A stretch of DNA of 64,000 nucleotides from Chelydra serpentina (GCA_037349315.1 JBAIAC010000059.1:10690001-10754000); one strand, 5' to 3'; positions 46,748 to 58,003 are shown, counted from the first letter of the stretch. Notes: generated by a model not told the origin, from the letters alone. Translations and numbers: made by a program.

Positions 46748-46857
46748 GGGCCTGATTCTGATCTCATTTACTCTGGTTTTACATTGGTGGAACTGCATTG
46801 ACTTCAATGGATATATGTTTAATTTGCATCAATAACAGTGGGAGGAGAACTAGACCA
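46748..46857. mobile_element. Diverged palindromic MITE
   Basis: 'gggcctgattctgatctcatttactctggttttacattgg' with a central 'attgacttcaatgg' and a decayed right arm ending 'gaactagacc'. Same group as 45003, with weaker self-complementarity. Confidence 0.5.
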
Positions 46858-47569
46858 TAATTGTGGAATACAGAGTTCAGCAAATTTGTCTGTTTTTCAT
46901 TTATTTGTCCATTTTTTTCTTGCAGCATTTGACTAATTCTTTAGCTGGTTGAATATGATGTTTTGAATACATTGTTCAGTGAATAATAGTAACATTTATT
47001 GAAAATGTTTTGGAAGATTTAACCTCCTTTATCAAATTTCTCTTCAGGCTTTTGGTTAAAAACCCTCAATGAAAATACCAATATTAATTAATGTAAGTGT
47101 TAATATTTGTTTAGTCGTTTGTTTACAAAACATTGTTTGTTGGAGCCAGTACAAAAGCTAGTTGCAAAAATTCAAAAAGGTTAAAACTGGAGAAAAATTT
47201 CAGCAAAATTACTCATGGAATTTCCTCCCTCAACCCCTACTCCCGTATTTTGACCAGTCATGGTGGACGTGAGAAGGTACATTTTGTCCATTCACAAGTG
47301 CTGTGATGTATTTTGGCTAAGTGGAGCTGTGATTAGCATACCTTGCCATGGACTAATGCATATGGAATTAAGTTAATTTGTTGCATAACTAACCCAAGAT
47401 CCCATGATAAATAGCCAAATTCGCATCCCTAACTACTGTTAGTAGCAGATGTATACGTGCATCTTGGATTGACTATGTAGTGTAATAGTCCAATTTATAT
47501 GCATATGTACCATTGCCCTCTACTGAATGAAATCAGGTTTGCTCAAAAGCTTGTACCTTCTTTTTGGTA
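46858..47569. other. AT-rich spacer
   Basis: 47150-47230 has the same 'caaaaattc...aaaatttcag' texture as 27040 and 50640. No gene. Confidence 0.35.
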
Positions 47570-47660
47570 GCTGAGGTAGAATGGAGATGCTCCTTTAGCT
47601 CATCAGCTAAAGCAGTTGAGATAGGAGATCATGAGTTTAATCAAGGATGCTGCGTATGCA
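47570..47660 (+). repeat. tRNA-like SINE head (degenerate)
   Basis: 'ctcctttagctcatcagctaaagcagttgag' resembles an A-box arm and 'catgagtttaatcaagg' a decayed B box about 30 bases later. No tRNA fold closes. Confidence 0.35.
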
Positions 47661-48949
47661 GCTGAGAAACATGGCGTCTGCAGTGCTAAGCCTCCCAGTG
47701 ACTTCAGGGGGCTTTGGATCAAGGCCTTACATGACTACAAATGATTGTATTTATTATTCATTCTTTCTTTTGTCACGTGCAAAAGGAGTGCCTATCCTCA
47801 CAGGTACTAGATGCCTATGCTATCAATTTTAAATTTTCTCCCCCAGAAAACTGTTTTCCTCTCCACTGGACAAATATGATTTCCCTCAAAAGCCTCTATA
47901 TAAACATATGAGCCTTGCAGCTTTCCCTGAAGGCCAGGCTATTTCAGACCAGGGAAGCATGTCCATTTCAGAGCTGAGGACCACTCACTGAGAATGCTCT
48001 ACCACCAACCCTCTGACCTTTAAATTGAGGGGGATCCAGCTCAAACACCTCCACTGAGTGCAGCTATGGTATAGACATCTTGAACCGGGATGGGGGAGGG
48101 AAGAGGCGCAACTTCCTCATGCCACTTTCTGGGATCATTGAGCCAGGAAAGAAGTTAACATACTGCATGGACTCAGGAGTTCTGATAGGTTACGGCCTAG
48201 AAGCGGAGTGATGTTTTCAATCAGTTCAGTGACTGAATCAGCCCTTTTTTCAAGTCACTCTTCACCTCCTCACCGGACAGTTGAAGAACATCAAGCCCCT
48301 TGCTGGGAATTCTACACAAATGCTTGACCCGTAGTAAACATTTCACTGCAGCTCTGTTCGTGGCCCAGCGGCACTAGGTGAACGCAATGGGGCAGGAGTG
48401 CCAGATACAGACTCACAACTGGAAGCGGGAATGGAAGTCAGGTGGAATAATATGATTTATTATAAGATAAAACCATCCAACCATTCCTGTAATGAGCATG
48501 GCAAAATGAACCCTGCTGCACGTAAATCAATGCGAAGTGCATGACCAGGACAATTAGGGCTATTCTTTTTAACCCTTTAAACCTTGTCTTTTGTTTTACC
48601 TGTGAGCATTAAAACATTGCTTCTAACAGAACTGGAGATAATTTAGGACTGAAAAACAAAGTTTTCTCTACCTTTCTTACTGAGTAGCTCCACTTAGTGG
48701 CTAACTGGATAAAACACCATCTTTCAGAGTCTGGGTGCTGTCCAGGCGTTGTTCTCTGCTCTGTATTTTATTCAAATAGCTAGAGTTTTCCCAGAGAGAC
48801 ATAACGTATATCTTGCAGTGGCTGTACAAGAATTTATAACTTACTAACTGGAGAATGGCATTAAAATCTTTACTGCTGCTCTGTTGAATAGAACAGCCAT
48901 CATATTGTATGCTGTACCTACACATGTATTTATAATGTAGGGGCTGGAT
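47661..48949. other. Low-copy sequence, no gene recognised
   Basis: No assignable repeat. Only short frames. Confidence 0.4.
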
Positions 48950-49690
48950 TCATCTGTGCGGTTCCCACTGGTTGTGCAGCCAAGCGAGGCTGCAGTGGGG
49001 AATTGGCAGCCTGCACCACCATGGCCCTGTCACCTTCGTAGTTGCTGCTGCTGGCTTGCTGGGCTGTAAACCATTGTCCTCAGTGCATTTTCTGAAAGTG
49101 GCATTGTATGTGTAGACATGGGATCTGAACACGTACTGTGCTTCACCCGCACTGTTAACCTGATTGTGCACAAATTTCTCCCTAATAAGGAATGTGTTCA
49201 CAGCATGCTGACTGTTATGTGCAAAATATCTGGATCCGAGAGACTCTGCAGCAACATTCAGAAAAAATATAACCTGCTATTCTACCAGCTGAAACCGTTG
49301 CAAATGGGCAGATGTCCCACATTGTGAACAGATAGGCTCTTGAGGCTACATAGAGCAGCGCTGAGTTATACGTCGAACATGAATGTGATGTGTTGCTTCA
49401 TTGCTAGTCCCATTGGTTTTGGGTTTTTTTACCCTGGACGTGACGATGTGTTCACGTTTAAACAAACTGCAGATGTTATTTTACAATTCTAGTACATTGT
49501 GGCAAGAGGAAGAAATGGGAACGTGAAGAAGATGAACTTCTAAGAGCCAAGAGTCGACCATGCTCAAGTTGAAGCTGTCTCTGAATATCCTGCCTGAAAA
49601 TCCTCGTGTTACAGGACACTGCAGACAAGTCTAGTGCAGACAGTTTGAGGCCTTTACAAAATGAAAACACACAGCCACTTACTTTTCATT
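48950..49690. other. Unclassified segment, possibly a decayed transposon
   Basis: Open frames on both strands (48950-49201 minus, 49118-49327 plus, 49476-49670 minus) contain stretches such as LQLEHGRLLALRSSSSSRS, and the region is less AT-rich than its flanks. The texture suggests a decayed DNA transposon, but I found no terminal repeats or diagnostic motif. Confidence 0.2.
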
Positions 49691-50639
49691 GAAGGGCTTG
49701 ATTAGGGTTAGGGTGGGGGCAAGCAGGGAAGTAGAAGGGAATAGTGATTCCAAATCCCCTTTGCGTAGCCATGTTCGGACTTTCTCATTCATGGCTCCTG
49801 TTGCTTAGAGGAGCCAGAGGGCTGAGCTGGAGATACTTCCCCCTAGAAATGAGTGGGTGGGACATGGAATACATGCCCTGCATACCAGCCAGCAAAGCTT
49901 CCTGGACCTGTGGGAGGCAAGTGTGTTGTGATCAATAAAAGGATATAACAAAAATTATTCTCCCTTCAGAGACCCTGTGGAGTACAAGGAGGAGTCTGTG
50001 TCTGAGGTACATCTCTGATATACAATACCTCCCAGTACTTGCCAGTCACCTGCTGGAGCCTCTTTTTCTTATTTGATGGAGGCATGCTGATGTGTACTTG
50101 ACTGTTTTTCCAAGCACAAAACCTCGATTTCCTCCTGGGTGGGTGAATGTGGCCCCAGTGTTTCCCTTTGGTTCAGCTTATTACATTAATCAGTATTAAG
50201 CTTTATGCTTTTCTCTCACTGCAATACACGTCAGTATTTGTGCATGTGGGATCCTGATTTAGCATTGCTCTGTCTCAGCTGGTACTGGTGCCGCATGCTT
50301 TTGTGAATTTGATGTACCCTATTTTCGGCAGTTTTTTCCTATCCTTGTCATAATTGTGCGATCTGTATAAATAGACGTATCTGCGTGCCTAAATTCTGGA
50401 TTCGGCAGCTGCATTTGTGGTTCTGGTTGGATATTGAATTTGTCATATTTCCTGCAAGTTCATGAGTTGAGTTGAGATGAGACTTCGGCATCAGTACAGT
50501 GGCTGCTTGCAAACATTTCAGAGAGATGTCTAAACACTGTTGCTAGTCTGGCTGCTCCCAGTGGAAATATAGTTTCTTTACTAGAGCTTTTTTTGGGCGG
50601 GGAGGCAAATAGATTATTTACAGAATAATACAGTTTCAA
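49691..50639. other. Low-copy spacer
   Basis: No gene or assignable repeat. Confidence 0.4.
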
Positions 50640-50772
50640 TTAACTTGAAACTATTTACAAATTTACATTGAGTTCACTGAATAGTTTTGACCAAATTACC
50701 AAAACATTTTGATTTTTCAATATGAAAACAAAACGTTTTGTTTTGACCTGACTTGAAATGTTTTGTTTTGAT
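50640..50772. repeat. AT-rich repeat-like patch
   Basis: 'gttttgaccaaattaccaaaacattttgatttttc' is followed by the palindrome AAAACAAAACGTTTTGTTTT at about 50726-50745. Similar words occur at 27040 and 60055. Unclassified. Confidence 0.3.
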
Positions 50773-50837
50773 TTTGGGTATTTTTACAAAAGCCAAGTGT
50801 TAGATTCACAGAAAGCTGTGGGGAGGGGAGGAGCTCC

Positions 50838-51115
50838 CGTATAACCTTTAGCGCTGTGGTTAGGGTACTCTCCTGGATGTGGCAGACCCCCCTTCTGCCT
50901 GAAAAGGTGAAGGGATTTAAACTTAGGTGTCCCATATTGCAGGAGCGTATCCTAGCCGCTGGGTGCTACGATAGTCTGGTGTGAGACTTTTTCAATCTCT
51001 CCTCTTGAAGCTGTTCCACTTTTTATAAGTAATTAAACAATCATTGGAGCAGGGACTTGAACCTGGGTGTCCCGCATCCTTAGTGAGTGCACTAATCACC
51101 AGACTGTAGGGTCAT
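50838..51115. repeat. tRNA-like/SINE-type repeat, two related copies
   Basis: Two similar segments: 'gggatttaaacttaggtgtcccatattgcaggagcgtatcctagccgctgg' (50912-50962) and 'agggacttgaacctgggtgtcccgcatccttagtgagtgcactaatcaccag' (51051-51103). The left edge has 'gctgtggttagggtactctcctggatgtggcaga', the complementary half of the same wording. The 'ttgaacctgggtgtcccgcatcc' text resembles a SINE head with decayed pol III boxes. Confidence 0.5.
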
Positions 51116-51201
51116 GCTTACTCTGTTTTCCTTTCCTATTTCATTTTCCACTGAAAATGAATAGTCATTAGGAATGACAGCAAACGTGTGGTGCTGGTAA
51201 A

Positions 51202-51256
51202 TTGTCTATGTGAACCAGTCTTAGCCCCATCTAGTGCTGGTCCACATAGACAGTAA
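51202..51256. repeat. Short inverted repeat
   Basis: 'ttgtctatgtgaaccag' and, 20 bases later, 'ctggtccacatagacagtaa' form a 15-16-bp stem with one mismatch. It may be the remains of a small MITE. Confidence 0.5.
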
Positions 51257-51323
51257 CAATCTACTACAGCTAACAGTGACTCTATTGGCTAAAGCAGCAG
51301 ATGTCTGTGCTGTGGATCTAAAG

Positions 51324-51663
51324 CAGTGGTGGGCAACCTGCAGCCCATCAGGGTAATCTGATTGCGGGACGCGAGACATTTTGCTGACATTGACTGTCCG
51401 CAGGCAAGGCTCCCCGCAGCTCCCAGTGGCTGCGGTTCACCGTTCCCGGCCAATGGGAGCTGCGGGAAGCGGCGGCCAGCATGTTCCTGCGGCCCACCAC
51501 TTCCCACGGCTCCCATTGGCCGGGAAAGGCAAACTGCGGCCACTGGGAGCTGCGGGGGACCGTGCCTGCAGATGGTCAACATCAGCAAAATGTCTCGCGG
51601 TCCGCCAGCAGATTACCCTGATGGGCCGCATGCGTCCTGCGGGCCGCAGGTTCCCCACCACTG
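51324..51663. mobile_element. Fold-back hAT MITE
   Basis: Left CAGTGGTGGGCAACCTGC, right complement CAGTGGTGGGGAACCTGC. Flanks ATCTAAAG (51316-51323) and ATCTAAGA (51664-51671) agree at six of eight bases. The first 150 bp and the last 150 bp are inverted copies over nearly their whole length, for example 'cccatcagggtaatctg' with 'cagattaccctgatggg', and 'gagacattttgctgac' with 'gtcaacatcagcaaaatgtctc'. The 79-109-codon frames on both strands are products of the GC-rich hairpin. Confidence 0.8.
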
Positions 51664-51736
51664 ATCTAAGAGCCAATCTTTGCGGATGCCAATATGATGC
51701 TACATTATAGAATTTCTGGGTTTTCAGTTTGCTTTT

Positions 51737-52868
51737 TAAAAAAACCTAGGACACACACAAACTATATTAAAAGAACGTTGTTAATGTAAAGTCAAACACT
51801 CAAAAGTTAAGAAATACTAGAAATTAAGGTTACTTTGTGCAAACTTAATTTGACCCCCTTGTGTATATGCATTGAGAGACTGTCTTTAATTATGTGATCT
51901 CATAATATTTTTCCCACAGGACCCCTGCCTCATTCGGTGCATAAGGTGGATGGTGCTCACTTAATGAACAGCTATTCAATATTTTGTTCCTTCTCATTGT
52001 TCAATATGTGGCCCCATGTCTTGTCTAGTACATGCTATTCACACTTTGCTCTGGAGACAGAATTAGTGATTTCCTCATGGGCCTTTCTCTTGTGCTCACC
52101 ACTATAGTATTTGAGATCTTTACAAATATTAATGAATTTATTTTCACAACAACCTGGTGAGATGAGGGGGTATTATCCCCTTTTAACAGCTGGGGAGCTG
52201 AGGTCCACAGAGATTAAGGTCCAAGGTATTCACTAATTTTGGATGCCCAATTTGTGACACCAAGGGCTTGTTATTTCAGAGTACTTTGCATTATTAGTAC
52301 TTTATTTGTTCAGAGCAAAACTCCCTTGACTTTAATTGCAGCTGTGAGTGTTCAGCACTTCTGCAAATCAGGGCCCAGGTATTTCAAGTTGGGTACCGAG
52401 AAAATGAGGAACATAGCCATCTATGGTAAGAGGTTGGTTTAAATAACTTGTCTATCTTCACTTAGGAACTCTGTGGCTATGGCAGAGGCAGAGATAGAAT
52501 CCACTTTTCCAGGGCAGTGTTCGTTTGCCTTAACCATGAGACCATCCTTTCTCTTCCTGCAATCCCCTGCCTCATTCATTAAACACCTTCCAAATTCTGC
52601 AGAAATATTACACACCTTCAAACTTCTCTAATAAATGAGGCAGTGTCTTACAGGCAATAATGTCCTTCACTGCATGACCCTGATTGTTCCCAAAGCAGGT
52701 CCATCCAGTACACTGAATGAGGCAGGGGTCCTGTGGAAAGAATAGTATGCGATCATGTAATTAAAGATCATAATGCATACGCACAAGGGGGCTGAACATT
52801 TCCAAACTTTTGAATGCTTGACTTTGCAGCTTTAATGTTCTTTTAATGTAAGTTTTTTTTTTTTTTGG
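51737..52868. mobile_element. Element with long terminal inverted repeats enclosing a MIR-like unit
   Basis: 51737-51953 and 52701-52868 are inverted copies. In one orientation both read 'attaaaagaac', 'aaagtcaa(a/g)cactcaaaag', 'cccccttgtg', 'tatgcatt', 'tctttaatta', 'tccacaggacccctgcctcattc' and 'tggatgg'. Between the arms lies a MIR-like SINE (52130-52560, minus) with its own insertion. The arms are longer than a normal MITE terminus and imply an element of about 1.1 kb, or two copies of one repeat inserted head to head. I could not find a target duplication. Confidence 0.45.
52130..52560 (-). repeat. MIR-like SINE with an insertion
   Basis: Reverse complement of the MIR order: 'cacaacaacctggtgagatgagggggtattatccccttttaacagctggggagctgagg' at the left, and 'ggcagaggcagagatagaatccacttttccagggcagtgttcgtttgccttaaccatgag' at the right. 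52232-52440 is inserted material ('ggatgcccaatttgtgacacc...agggcccagg'). The MIR is broken where the consensus would continue across the join. Confidence 0.65.
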
Positions 52869-55069
52869 TGTGTAATATATCTATATTGGTTTTCCACTCC
52901 TGAAAAGATGCTAACAGTCTGCGCTCTATAGATACTTTCATAAAAATTCTCAGTTTAGCTTTCTGAGCAGGTTTTTGAAATCAATACAGAGAGAACCACT
53001 AACAGGAGGTAAACTACAAACCACAAACACTTTGAATAGGATAGCTCTTTTTATATAACATTTGATATCATTTTCACAGCATGATCTCTACTTTCATACT
53101 GTGATAGCTTTTACCTGGAGTTTAGATGATTCATTTTTGTAGTGGATACTTAACTTTTATATGAGGAAAATGCAAGAGAAGCCAGCACAGCATTAAATGA
53201 ACTATAGTTGCAGTATTAAATGAACTACAGTACGGTAATAATGCAGAATGCTCAGATCCTTGCAATCACACTGGGCTGGATTCATGAATGCTCTATTGAT
53301 TCATAAATGAGAAGATACACAGGCTTGGCATTTTTTCTTTCCACTTTTTGACTTATCCATTTTTTAATTGAATTGGATTGAGCATCAGGGCTCATTTATG
53401 AATTGTTAGAAGTCCTTAAAGGAATTTCTACTTAAGAATTAAAATGATGATGCCTTATTTGCAAGGGTCTTTGAGATTCACGCAATCATATTAGCTCTTT
53501 CTTCTTTTCCCTCCCTCCCTTTCTCTCTCTTTAACTGTTTCAAAGTATTTTTTAAACACTTTTCAGGTATAATTAAAAGAGAAGACAGGCTAGTTTTTTA
53601 AGGAAGATATCCAGAGATTTTGCATTGCAGGTGTGCAGTTATGGAGAAAGTATCCTGAACCTGATTTTTTTTTCTCCTTCAGGTAAAGGATGGGTCATTG
53701 CTTATAGTTAGACCCATGTTTGGACTGTTCAGCAAGTACATGGGATTGAGACTATTTATTTTGGTTTTGCTGGGCAATGAAAGCTGTGGTTGAGATTGCA
53801 CTGTACTTTCCTGCAAACCCTTTCTCAGACCAAAACTCTGTTTCTTCTTTTTTTTTTTTAAATCTGCTTTCTGATTTCTGAATAATTAATGAAAAGGTAG
53901 GGAAAAATTCTATCAGTCTGCCGGTGTAAAAAAGTTATCTGAAGGTATCGAAAGCTGACAGTAGAACCCAAGAGCTCTGACTCACTGTTGCTGCTCTAAC
54001 ACTCATCCACAATCTCCTCTCTTTAGCCATTACATCGGTATTTCATATCATTTCATCACCATGCACAAAAGATCTTTTCCCTATAACCTGGCTGACCAGA
54101 ATAAAAAGGAGAGTTAATACAAGTCACCTACTCTCAGAAATCTGTCAAAACCAGAACCATTTTTCTGAAATCATTCCCTCAATGCCTAGAGTCATTGAAA
54201 ATAAGGAACATGAACTAACAAAATGTGATAAACATTAACAAAGGTTCAGAGGGCTTGCAGAGTTGGGTTGGCTGCTATTTTATCCTAACTATACTTGTAC
54301 CCTCCCTAATTCCAACTATTGATTAAAAAACAATTATCTTGGTCTTTTCTACAAACTGAGGACTGACCTGACCCTACCAAGTGCTTAGCACTTCCTAAGA
54401 GCTGCATGGTGCTCAACCTGAGATGGAGGTATTCTGTACCTCACTGGATTATAACTGTAATAATTAGGAATAAATGAATTAAACAATTACTTATTTGAGG
54501 ACTGTGAGCTTGCTAATAGATAGTGAAATGTGCTAGGACAGGGTTACATGCATCTTTGCTGCTTATCTCTAGTACTTTCCTGTATTGAACAGCATACTGT
54601 GCGGAATCAATATTTCTACAGCTCCCTGAGGTTCTTAATTCATACTTCCATAAAGCTTCACATTTTGTATTCCCTGGGACATACACAACCCAAAATAAAC
54701 TGTTAAGGGCTTCAATTTGCACTCATATCTTCATGAGTTTATCCCCAAAAGGTGACTTAGTTGAGGTTTGATTTGGACCAAAACTCTTAACATGGAATCT
54801 GTAAGATTCTGCTCTCCTTCCAGAATATGAGTATCTCCTGATCTGATGGCTTCTGTTGTTTCTCCTGATGGAAGTCTAGAAAGACTTATTGTTTTGCCCT
54901 AAAGGAGTATTTTTATTACGAGGCATGACTTTTATTCTTGTTCTGCAGTCTAAGAATTTCAATTCTGAACTCAGTTCTACGAGACAATGCTATTCTTAAC
55001 TTTAGGTGGAATAATTTGCACTCCACAGCCCCCTTACATAATTTTTTTGTTTCTAGTATGGTAGTTTCT
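52869..55069. other. Low-copy AT-rich stretch, no gene recognised
   Basis: No assignable repeat or coding region in about 2.2 kb. Direct repeat 'attaaatgaactatagttgcag / attaaatgaactacagtacggtaa' near 53193-53237. Confidence 0.4.
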
Positions 55070-55170
55070 AGAGACCCTAATCCAGGTTACAGGCAGCCTC
55101 ATTGTGCTAGCTACTGTACAAACACACAATACAGGAGTTGTTCTTCAGAGAGGAAACTATACCTCCTAGG
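55070..55170 (+). repeat. Retroposon copy
   Basis: 'gagaccctaatccaggttacaggcagcctcattgtgctagctactgtacaaacacac...gttgttcttcagagagga' follows the 27441 family. A partial palindromic MITE ('gggccatgaagc...gggtctggccc') follows at 55231-55277. Confidence 0.5.
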
Positions 55171-56059
55171 AAGATGGTTGGTTGTGTATGGTTTTAATGC
55201 TTGCTAATGTAAAGGCTTCAAAGCAAAGTTGGGGCCATGAAGCTATGCTGCTTTACACCTGGTAAGGGTCTGGCCCTAACACTCAAGAACCCTGTAGAGA
55301 ATTTTGGTTCTGTAAACAATAACAAAAATATCTCGGCATTTTATGACAGGTTTTAACCCTGTCTCTGTTTCATGCTCTTCAAAGAAAATTTTCCCTCAGA
55401 CTAGCACTCTGAAATGTTGTATGTTGAGCAATATCTCCCCATAAGAATAAATTCAGGCATATATATCAAACCTAATTAGACATTGATTATTTTAAAAAAA
55501 AATCTGATTTCTGGGTTGAACAAAATGGTTCCATTCACAACACCATGTTTGGAAATGGACCAGAATGCAAATTGCTTATTCAAAACATTAGAAGGCATAG
55601 CAGAGTTAATGTTACCACTCTTTATAACAGTATTGAAAAATAAAGTGGAGTAACAGTAATATCTCCCTTGGTCACCCATTGAATCTCCATTCTAGTCTGA
55701 CTCTTTGGCTTCCTGACATTCCATCTTGAAATGTATCCAAACTGTGGAAAAAGCATCTTTGTCTCCTACTGCTCTGGGCGTGCCCCTGTCCTCTTTGGAT
55801 CCCTTCACCTTCTACATCAAACATTACCTTTTATATTCACTTTTGTGGCCTGCACAACTCCAGTGAGCAATATTAAAAAGCCAGTATTTAACAGTAGCCA
55901 TCACACTGTCTTATTGGAGACACTGCAGTTAGTTCCTATACTTAGATGTTTTAATGGTGACCACTGTATGTGCTCTGATTTCATTTCCTCTTGCTCTCCG
56001 TCTTGCTGCCTTTATTCCTCTCTTAACCATGTTTTTGGGATCCTTTTGCTACTGTTACT
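55171..56059. other. Low-copy spacer
   Basis: The 141-codon plus frame at 55731-56156 lacks a recognisable domain and is not called as a gene. No other feature except the partial MITE noted at 55231-55277. Confidence 0.35.
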
Positions 56060-56270
56060 TTTGTGTCTTCTTCCATGCAGCCCGTTGTACTTGGAGCTCC
56101 TCCTTCTTGTGCACCATGTAGCCAGCCAGCCTCTCTTTCTTCAAATCCTTCCTTAAAAACACATTTCTTTCACAAAGCCTCCCCAGAAGTGATCTTTCTG
56201 AGATCTGCCCTTCTTTTAGCTGAAATGTCACCTGATTTATTTCTATCTGAACCATGCGCTGCCTGTGCCT
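56060..56270 (+). repeat. L2/CR1-like LINE 3' remnant
   Basis: 'tcttcaaatccttccttaaaaacacatttctttcacaaagcctccccagaagtgatc' followed by 'ctgaaatgtcacctgatttatttc' resembles the 'ctccttcaa...aagccttcc' region of L2-type LINE 3' ends. Short and diverged. Confidence 0.3.
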
Positions 56271-56880
56271 GAATTACAATGGAAGGTTTTTGGAGCCAGG
56301 GTTGTGTCCTATGTTTTTGCGTGGCCAAGCTCAAAGGAAATGATAAAAGTAATAATACTTTTACTAATGAATAATTGTTTACTCCTTTAAGTAAGTACAT
56401 TGTAGTTTTTAATTGTTATTAAACATCTTTGGAGTTCATGGGTGTGAATCAGAGGGTGTGACTCAATGGGGCGGCCCCATGTTTCTAAAATGAGTCTTAG
56501 AAAACAGGTATCTCTGGCATATGACTGGAAATAAATACAATCCCCAAGTAGCGGTTTAATAAACATTTAAATGCTTGAAGACTTGATTTCAGAAAGCGAA
56601 AGTATTGAAGAACATGTATTAAGGAATCAACCAGATGCTCCCTTCCACTGTATGGTGTGTATGCAAGCCAATAAGAGTACAGGGGAAGTGGAGGTGATTG
56701 TACACAATCACAGGTATATGGGAGCATCCTCCCACATTGACACTCTTTGGGAACTTGGCTCCAAGTAGCTGATTTGAAACAAAGGTGAGGGACAAGGTCC
56801 TCAGTAGGCCAACATTTATTTATACCTGCTGAAGATCTGGCCCAAGAGGAGAAGAGGAGGATTCTTAGGTACAGCTGCTC
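56271..56880. other. Low-copy spacer
   Basis: The 161-codon minus frame at 56497-56982, the longest in the window, runs from this spacer into the adjacent MITE and has no domain, so I reject it as a gene. Confidence 0.4.
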
Positions 56881-56883
56881 TAA

Positions 56884-57177
56884 GGCCTGGTCTACACTAG
56901 GGGCGGGGATCGATGTAAGGTACGCAACTTCAGCTATGTGAATAACGTAGCTGAAGTCAATGTACCTCGATCGATTTACCATGCCGTGAGGACGCCAGAG
57001 GGTCGACTGCTACCGCTTCCCCGTCGACTCCGCTTCCGCCTCTCACCGGGGAGGATTACCGGAGTCGACGGCAGAGCGATCGGAGATCGACTTATCGCAT
57101 CTACACTAGACGCAAAAAATCGATCCCGGAAAGATCGATCGCTAGCCGCCGATTCAGCGGGTAGTGTAGACCTGCCC
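56884..57177. mobile_element. Harbinger-type MITE with TAA duplication
   Basis: Left GGCCTGGTCTACACTAGGGG, right complement GGGCAGGTCTACACTACCCG. TAA flanks both sides (56881-56883 and 57178-57180). Interior as in 44047: 'gatcgatgtaaggta' with 'tgtacctcgatcgat', and 'gtcgactccg' with 'cggagtcgac'. The CAGCTA...TAGCTG hairpin lies at 56931-56953. Confidence 0.9.
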
Positions 57178-57180
57178 TAA

Positions 57181-57926
57181 GTGCTACATTGCCCTGTCAG
57201 GGAACAAATAAAGCAAAGTTACTGCTATCGGAAGCAACAGTATAACTCTCCTCTCTAAGTTTTATACACTGCAACAGAAGCGTTGGATGGGAGCTAGCAT
57301 GCCCATGGCAATGGCAGTATATCAATGACCAAAAAGGTGCTGGTGGTGCTGGGGAGAACCTGAGGAGGGAGCATACACAAGATGAAAGCTGTGGGAACCA
57401 GCTCTTAGTCCTGCAGCCTTGGCCTTCCACTGCCTTCCAGTACATGCTGCTCCTGCTCTGGCCTCCCTCCCCACGGTGGACAATGCAGCAGAGCAACTTC
57501 CCACTAAAATCCACTCAACTGTGTGGCCGATGCTCTCCTTCCATGTCACTTTATGCATGAAGTGGGGGAAGCCATATAGTCCAGTGAGAATCAACGGTGC
57601 CAAGGGGGAAGAAATCAAAGCATTCGAATCCAAGAATCCATGTCCAGTGACTTTGATCTTAACAAAAAAAGGAACAGGTGAAGGATGCCCCCATGAAAAG
57701 CTTCTAATTTAATTAGACTTCTTGTGATTAAAACAACCTGTTGATAACCAGGTGCAATCTCAAGTTAGCATCTTGCTTACCTGAATAAATTAGGACTTGG
57801 CCATATCTGTGTTCTGCCAGGAAAGACTTTAATTGAGTCTGTGACTTACTAAGCAACAGTGGAGATTACAGAGTAAATTAAGCCTCCACTTTTGAGCTTC
57901 ACTCAAGATATTCACTCAAATTCAAA
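57181..57926. other. Low-copy spacer
   Basis: Frames of 97-105 codons on both strands (57197-57712) overlap and show no domain. No assignable repeat. Confidence 0.4.
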
Positions 57927-58003
57927 GGGCTAAGTTCTGTTCTCCGTCATGTACAAGGCTTCTGCTGATTCATGCATGTGCATCAAAGGGCAGAGTTTGG
58001 CCC
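57927..58003. mobile_element. Small palindromic MITE, diverged
   Basis: 'gggctaagttctgttctcc' mirrors 'gggcagagtttggccc' at the right, with 'ttctgctgattcatgcatg' between. About 77 bp. Confidence 0.45.

Noticed and set aside
51901..51960. Possible exon after 'tttttcccacag'
   Set aside because: The same 'tccacaggacccctgcctcattc' text occurs in the inverted copy at 52701-52750, so it belongs to a repeat.
55731..56156. 141-codon plus-strand open frame with hydrophobic leucine runs
   Set aside because: The leucine-rich part is low-complexity pyrimidine sequence, and the end overlaps an L2/CR1-like repeat.
56497..56982. 161-codon minus-strand open frame, the longest in the window
   Set aside because: It runs into the Harbinger-type MITE at 56884 and has no domain, signal or splice context. 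The length is within chance for 64 kb read in six frames.
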